Assembly (NCBI GenBank): GCA_031282465.1
Contig: JAITDR010000027.1
Location: 1 to 17,460, forward strand
From: Desulfovibrio sp.
GTDB lineage: Bacteria; Desulfobacterota; Desulfovibrionia; Desulfovibrionales; Desulfovibrionaceae
Length of the DNA: 17,460 bases
Reading direction: 5' to 3'
Shown: in pieces, positions 13,744-17,460 of the stretch
Layout: each line of letters starts with the position of its first letter
How positions within the stretch are numbered: position 1 is the stretch's first letter
Translations under genes and position numbers: made by a program
The notes under the pieces: generated by a model
What the model was told of the DNA's origin: nothing
Database searches by the model: none
Seen by the model: only the letters and a program-made list of their open reading frames with translations

Positions 13744-15141
13744 ATGCCGTACGACGAACAGGCGCTTCTGCGCGACGAAGCCCGGTATTGCTCCCACGGC
13801 GATACGGTGCACTATCTGGAGCCGCCTAGGGTCTTCACGCGTTGCCGGGGCTCGTTTCTCTACAATGCCGAAGATATCCCTTTTCTGGACTTGCAGATGT
13901 GGTATTCGGCCGTGAACTTCGGTTACGGCGAAGAACGTCTGAACCGGGCGCTCAAGCACCAGATCGACACCCTGCCGCAACTGGCCTCTCAATACCTGCA
14001 CAGGGAAAAAGTGGAACTGGCGGCCATGCTCTGCCGGGCCGCGCAACAGTCCTTCGGGGTCGAGGGGCGCGTGCATTTCAACGTGGGCGGCTCCCAGGCC
14101 GTCGAAGACTCCCTCAAGCTGGTGCGCAACGCCTCCAAAGGCAAGAGCCTTATGCTGGCCTTTGAGGGCGGCTACCACGGGCGCACCCTGGGAGCTTCCG
14201 CCATAACGTCGTCCTACCGCTACCGCAGGCGTTACGGGCATTTCGGGGACAGGGGCATGTTCATTCCCTTTCCCTACTGTTTCCGCTGTCCCTACGGCAA
14301 AAAACGCGACGACTGCGACCTGTTCTGCGCCCGCTGTTTTGAACGCCTTTTTGAAACCGAGTATTACGGCCTGTGGGACCCCAAGGCGCAGGAAGCCGAA
14401 TTTGCGGCCTTTTATGTGGAATGCATCCAGGGCACGGGCGGCTACGTGATACCGCCCCCCGGCTACTACAAGCGCCTCAAGCGCGTGCTGGACGAACACA
14501 AGATACTGCTGGCCGACGACGAGATACAGATGGGCTTTTTCCGCACAGGCAAACTGTTCGGCATGGAGCATTTCGGGGTCGTCCCGGACATCGTCATCTT
14601 CGGCAAAGCCATGACCAACGGCCTCAATCCCCTTGCGGGGATGTGGGCGCGGGAGGAACTGATTGCTCCCGATGTCTTCCCGTGCGGTTCCACGCATTCC
14701 ACCTTTTCCGGCAACCCCCTGGGCACGGCCGTCGCCCTGGAAACCATGCGCATGCTGGCGGAAACGGATTACGAGACACAGGTGGCGGAACTCGGGGCCT
14801 ATTTTCTGGCAGGGCTGCGTGAACTGCAAACGCGCCACCCGGCCGTCGGCGACGTGGACGGCCTGGGATTGGCCCTGCGCATGGAAATCTGCGCCGCGGA
14901 CGGCTTTACGCCGGACAAGGCGCGCCTTGACCGTATGGTCGAAGAGGGGTTGAAAGGCGACCTGGAAGCGGACGGACGCAGGTACGGCCTGGTGCTGGAC
15001 GTGGGCGGCTACTACAAGAACGTCGTTACCCTCGCGCCTTCGCTGCACATGACGCGCCCGGAAATCGACCTTGCCCTGCGCCTGCTGGACGAAGTCCTGC
15101 GCAGAACCGACGGCGGCAAACGGACCGCCCCCCGCCTATGA
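13744..15141 (+). CDS. Class III PLP-dependent aminotransferase
   Basis: This 465-residue protein is a class III (ornithine/4-aminobutyrate type) aminotransferase. Cofactor-phosphate binding residues are in G-G-S-Q-A-V-E (115-121), with F-E-G-G-Y-H-G-R-T-L-G following. The cofactor-pyridine aspartate is Asp259 in A-D-D-E-I-Q-M-G, then F-F-R-T-G-K. The Schiff-base lysine is Lys288 in F-G-K-A-M-T-N-G, and S-T-F-S-G-N-P-L-G closes the active site. A cysteine-rich patch (C-F-R-C-P-Y-G, then C-D-L-F-C-A-R-C, about 179-198) resembles one seen in some prokaryotic 4-aminobutyrate aminotransferases. The ATG at 13744 is chosen over 13738 and 13714 because AAAGGA then lies 6 bases upstream. It overlaps the hydrolase gene by ATGA. 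Substrate undetermined. Confidence 0.87.
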   Translation: MPYDEQALLRDEARYCSHGDTVHYLEPPRVFTRCRGSFLYNAEDIPFLDLQMWYSAVNFGYGEERLNRALKHQIDTLPQLASQYLHREKVELAAMLCRAAQQSFGVEGRVHFNVGGSQAVEDSLKLVRNASKGKSLMLAFEGGYHGRTLGASAITSSYRYRRRYGHFGDRGMFIPFPYCFRCPYGKKRDDCDLFCARCFERLFETEYYGLWDPKAQEAEFAAFYVECIQGTGGYVIPPPGYYKRLKRVLDEHKILLADDEIQMGFFRTGKLFGMEHFGVVPDIVIFGKAMTNGLNPLAGMWAREELIAPDVFPCGSTHSTFSGNPLGTAVALETMRMLAETDYETQVAELGAYFLAGLRELQTRHPAVGDVDGLGLALRMEICAADGFTPDKARLDRMVEEGLKGDLEADGRRYGLVLDVGGYYKNVVTLAPSLHMTRPEIDLALRLLDEVLRRTDGGKRTAPRL

Positions 15142-16169
15142 CCGGGCTTGAGCGACTGGGGCCTTTTTTCCCCGGCAGCCGTATCGGTATGCTCCTCCTG
15201 CACGGGTTGGCCGGTACCCCGTCGGAAATGAAAAACGTGGCCAAAAAACTTAACGCCTACGGGTTCACCGTACTCTGCCCCCTGCTTGCCGGCCACTGTG
15301 CCACGGAAAAGGAGCTGGTCGCCACGACCTGGCAGGATTGGGCTGCGAGCGCGACCTCGGCCCTGGAAGCCTTGAGCCCGCACACGGACGCGGTCTTTGT
15401 CGGCGGGTTGTCGGCCGGGGCGGTCTTGAGCCTGCATCTGGCCCTGCAAACGCCGGAAAGCATCCGGGGACTGGCGCTGTATTCCACGACCCTGCGCTGG
15501 GACGGCTGGAGCATCACCAAGTTGCGCTTTCTTCTGCCTCTGTGGCTGCGTCTGCCCGTTATCGGCCGGCGCTACCGTTTTCGCGAGGTGCATCCTTACG
15601 GCATTATGAACGAAAAACTGCGCCGGCGGATTCATGCCCGGATGCAGGAAGGCAATGCCGTTGAAGCCGGGCTTATCGCCACCCCCGGCGTTTCCCTGCG
15701 CGAACTGTGGCGTCTGGTGGACAAGGTCAAAAAGCGGCTGCACGAGATATCCCTGCCCAGCCTGCTCGTTCACGCGCGCAACGACGACATCGCCGACCTG
15801 CGCAACGCGCTCTATGTGTTGAACCGCTTGGGCGGCCCGGCGGAACTCATGCTCCTGGACCGCAGCTACCACATGATTACCGTGGACCAGGAACGGGACA
15901 AGGTAGGAGACGCCACGGCTCTGTATTGCGCGGCCCGGCTTTCCGACGCGGAAAAGGCGGAACTTGCCCGCGCCGCGTCCAGAGAACTGCCCGCAGCCAT
16001 GCCCGCTGAAAGCATAGGCAAAAGCGCGGGCAAGCGCCGCGGCGCCTTCGCGGCCTTTCACGGACCCAAACGGGAACCGGCACTTCGTCCCGGACCCCGC
16101 CGGGGTGCTGTAGCGGGCCTCGGCGATACTTCGCCCCGGACCCTGCCGGACGGGCCCGCGCAGGCATAA
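15138..16169 (+). CDS. Alpha/beta hydrolase (carboxylesterase Est30 / monoacylglycerol lipase-like)
   Basis: This 343-residue protein has the carboxylesterase/lipase alpha/beta fold. The oxyanion segment is L-L-H-G-L-A-G-T-P-S-E-M (20-31), the nucleophile is Ser92 in G-G-L-S-A-G, the acid is Asp216 or Asp217 in H-A-R-N-D-D-I-A-D, and the base is His245 in S-Y-H-M-I-T-V-D. That order and spacing fit Est30-type enzymes of about 250 residues. The extra ~75 residues at the C terminus are Arg/Pro/Gly/Ala-rich and look disordered. There is no signal peptide, so it is cytosolic. The ATGA overlap with the aminotransferase argues for coupled translation and a shared pathway: it may hydrolyse an ester or amide of the aminated product. 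Confidence 0.82.
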   Translation: MTGLERLGPFFPGSRIGMLLLHGLAGTPSEMKNVAKKLNAYGFTVLCPLLAGHCATEKELVATTWQDWAASATSALEALSPHTDAVFVGGLSAGAVLSLHLALQTPESIRGLALYSTTLRWDGWSITKLRFLLPLWLRLPVIGRRYRFREVHPYGIMNEKLRRRIHARMQEGNAVEAGLIATPGVSLRELWRLVDKVKKRLHEISLPSLLVHARNDDIADLRNALYVLNRLGGPAELMLLDRSYHMITVDQERDKVGDATALYCAARLSDAEKAELARAASRELPAAMPAESIGKSAGKRRGAFAAFHGPKREPALRPGPRRGAVAGLGDTSPRTLPDGPAQA

Positions 16170-16278
16170 GACTGATGATTTCCCCGACCGACCTTGCTCC
16201 TGCTCAGGCCGATGCCCCGCATCGCGGTGCGGAGAATGCATTCCTCCACCGGCGGACGGCAGCCGGAAGGAAGTTACG

Positions 16279-16662
16279 ATGAGCGCGCAGGTAATCGTTT
16301 TATGGCTTGTGAACATGCTTGTGGATACGGGCGGGCAGCTTTCCTTCAAAAAAGCCGCCGCGCACGACGGAGGGAGCGACGGTCTCGCGCACTGGAAGCA
16401 CATGCTCGCGCGGCCTTGGATCTGGATCGGCATCTGCTGCTATTTGGGCGAATTTCTCGTCTGGACCGCCTTTCTTTCTCTGGTGGACCTGTCGGTCGGG
16501 GTCATGCTCGGCTCCATCAACATCGTAGTCATCATGCTTGCCGGGCGCGTTTTGTTCGGGGAAAAGCTCACGCCCCGGCGCACGGCGGGCATCCTGCTGA
16601 TTACTCTGGGCGTAGCCGTGGTAGGACTGGGGCAGAGTTTCAATCCGCCCCATGCGCCGTAA
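16279..16662 (+). CDS. Small DMT/SMR-type membrane protein (ArnE/EamA-like), first of a pair
   Basis: This 127-residue protein has four membrane helices (about 3-20, 46-66, 72-92, 101-120) and belongs to the small drug/metabolite transporter group that includes EmrE and the lipid-sugar flippase subunits ArnE/ArnF. The N-terminal helix carries D-T-G-G-Q-L-S-F-K-K-A, shared nearly exactly with the partner at 16838 and similar to G-Q-L-C-Q-K-Q-A of ArnE. The fourth segment has F-G-E-K-L-T-P-R-R-T-A-G-I-L-L-I-T-L-G, as in EamA domains. ATG 16279 follows GGAAGGAAG by about 6 bases. Such half-size proteins often function as heterodimers, which fits the second copy downstream. Confidence 0.8.
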   Translation: MSAQVIVLWLVNMLVDTGGQLSFKKAAAHDGGSDGLAHWKHMLARPWIWIGICCYLGEFLVWTAFLSLVDLSVGVMLGSINIVVIMLAGRVLFGEKLTPRRTAGILLITLGVAVVGLGQSFNPPHAP

Positions 16663-16695
16663 GTCGGACGACTCCGCATATACGGAGGGCCGATA

Positions 16696-16782
16696 ATGAA
16701 CATTTGGATACAGGCTCTACTATTAATTTTGGCCGTCGGCGCTTTCGGCTTTTACTTGGCTCGCAAAGACAAGCGTCCATAG
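16696..16782 (+). CDS. 28-residue single-helix membrane microprotein
   Basis: A short frame with GGAGGG (16684-16689) exactly 6 bases before ATG 16696 encodes M-N-I-W-I-Q-A-L-L-L-I-L-A-V-G then A-F-G-F-Y-L-A-R-K-D-K-R-P and stop TAG. It is one hydrophobic helix of about 18 residues ended by a basic tail, the arrangement of an inner-membrane small protein with its C terminus in the cytosol. It lies between the two four-helix transporter genes, 33 bases after the first and 55 before the second. No homologue is known to me. It could be a third subunit or a regulator of the pair, in the manner of other one-helix partners of small transporters. The coding call rests on the ribosome site, composition and position. 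Confidence 0.6.
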   Translation: MNIWIQALLLILAVGAFGFYLARKDKRP

Positions 16783-16837
16783 CGGCGCGGCGTCGCGGAG
16801 ACGGCCGGAACAGGTATCGGACCATAAGGAATTGCTG

Positions 16838-17227
16838 ATGAAACGCTTTTATATCATCGGATTCCTGGTGCTGATGAGTTTCGATACGCTTGCCCAGCTC
16901 AGTTTCAAACAGGCGTCGCTTCTGGCGTTGCCGGCCGAAGCGGATGCGGCCTGGCTGTTCCGTCTCTTTTCCCGCATCTGGATTTACGGCGCCGTCGCCG
17001 GTTACCTGGGGGCCTTCATAACCTGGATGACCCTGCTCAAGTATGCGCCCGTCGGGCCGTCCTTTGCGGCATCGCACCTGGAACTGGTCAGCGTAACCCT
17101 GTTCTCCGTATGGATTTTCGGTGAAGAGTTGAACGCCTGCAAGATTGCCGGCGGCCTGCTCATCCTGCTCGGCGTGCTGTGTCTTGCCGAAGAAGGGAAA
17201 GCTGCGGGCGACGGACCGATTACATAA
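16838..17227 (+). CDS. Small DMT/SMR-type membrane protein (ArnF/EamA-like), second of a pair
   Basis: This 129-residue protein has four membrane helices (about 4-22, 46-65, 76-95, 101-120). Its first helix carries F-D-T-L-A-Q-L-S-F-K-Q-A, matching the motif of the gene at 16279. The third and fourth helices hold V-G-P-S-F-A-A-S-H-L-E-L-V-S-V and F-G-E-E-L-N-A-C-K-I-A-G-G-L-L-I-L-L-G-V, typical of small DMT proteins. ATG 16838 is chosen because AAGGA lies 7 bases upstream; a TTG two codons earlier is less likely. The two proteins are clearly paralogous but divergent, as in ArnE/ArnF or paired SMR systems, so an obligate heterodimer is likely. Confidence 0.8.
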   Translation: MKRFYIIGFLVLMSFDTLAQLSFKQASLLALPAEADAAWLFRLFSRIWIYGAVAGYLGAFITWMTLLKYAPVGPSFAASHLELVSVTLFSVWIFGEELNACKIAGGLLILLGVLCLAEEGKAAGDGPIT

Positions 17228-17267
17228 GAAGCGAACTGTTTCAAGCGTTCATTGCTGTAGAGAAGAC

Positions 17268-17460
17268 GTGAAGACCTGTTTGTGGAATTTCGCGGAACTT
17301 TTCCCGTTGCGTTATATCCGCGCGTCCGACGCCCGAGAGTTGCGGCTGGACGCCGCGCTGGGGGAGGCTTTGCCGGGCAGCGGCCTGCGCGCCCGGCGCA
17401 GACTCTGGGCGAGTTGCCGCATCAGCGTCAACGGACAGGCACGCGCGCCGGGATACCTCA
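17268..17460 (+). CDS. Pseudouridine synthase with N-terminal S4 domain (partial, runs off the window)
   Basis: The frame is open from GTG 17268 to the last base (64 codons). Residues 27-64 look like an S4 RNA-binding domain as found at the start of RluA-family 23S rRNA pseudouridine synthases: L-D-A-A-L-G-E-A-L-P, then R-A-R-R-R-L-W-A-S-C-R-I-S-V-N-G-Q-A-R-A-P-G. The catalytic R-L-D domain would lie beyond the window. The Shine-Dalgarno (GAGAAG) is weak. It follows the transporter gene by 40 bases and may belong to the same transcript, but its function seems unrelated. S4 domains also occur in heat-shock protein Hsp15 and tyrosyl-tRNA synthetase, so the assignment is moderate. Confidence 0.55.
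   Translation, partial: MKTCLWNFAELFPLRYIRASDARELRLDAALGEALPGSGLRARRRLWASCRISVNGQARAPGYL

Noticed and set aside
1..17460. CRISPR array, tRNA or rRNA genes.
   Set aside because: No regularly spaced repeats and no tRNA cloverleaf or rRNA-like segment were seen by eye; the repeats found are only two-copy.

Overview
The window looks like a chromosomal segment of a GC-rich Gram-negative bacterium. The mixture of an Est30-like hydrolase, a CvpA-MazG-AI-2E permease run and a type VI secretion (T6SS) spike cassette with a DUF2169/pentapeptide protein suggests the Desulfovibrionaceae (sulfate/sulfite-reducing Desulfobacterota). That assignment is inference from gene content and codon style; no rRNA or other phylogenetic marker is present.

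Left region (1-2700) is a worn accessory zone. It holds a minus-strand YoeB-type toxin with a RelB/DinJ-type antitoxin and its promoter/operator, a Tat-exported nitroreductase, a small unrecognised exported protein, an AT-rich pseudogene for another small secreted protein (three in-frame TAA codons), and the first ~50 codons of an rtcB RNA-ligase gene. A perfect 30-bp direct repeat (1-30 and 973-1002) lies inside the nitroreductase coding sequence and at the window edge, suggesting that the toxin-antitoxin block arrived by a recombination that swapped the 3' end of the nitroreductase gene.

Middle-left (2735-6226) is a tight housekeeping-like run on the plus strand: CvpA-family membrane protein, MazG nucleotide pyrophosphohydrolase, AI-2E-family permease (ATGA overlap with mazG) and an MtnX-like HAD phosphatase. 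A 40-bp structured repeat occurs upstream of the HAD gene and again upstream of the next gene; all differences between the two copies fall in predicted loops.

Centre (6368-13189) is a T6SS spike cassette: a short VgrG ending soon after its OB fold, an AT-rich 200-residue protein that looks like a detached VgrG tail with 16 uninterrupted seven-residue repeats, a 1357-residue DUF2169-pentapeptide adaptor/effector candidate, and a PAAR-like DUF4150 tip protein. No sheath or baseplate genes are present, so this is an orphan spike/effector island. It is followed by ~520 bp without an intact gene that contains the decayed start of an IS200/IS605-type transposase.

Right region (13744-17227) reads as one operon: class III PLP aminotransferase, alpha/beta hydrolase (ATGA overlap), two four-helix ArnE/EamA-like membrane proteins sharing a D-T-x-x-Q-L-S-F-K-x-A motif, and between them a 28-codon single-helix membrane microprotein with a strong ribosome binding site. 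The layout suggests synthesis or modification of an amine-bearing compound or lipid and its transport by a two- or three-part small transporter; the substrate is unknown. The window ends in the first 64 codons of a probable S4-domain pseudouridine synthase.
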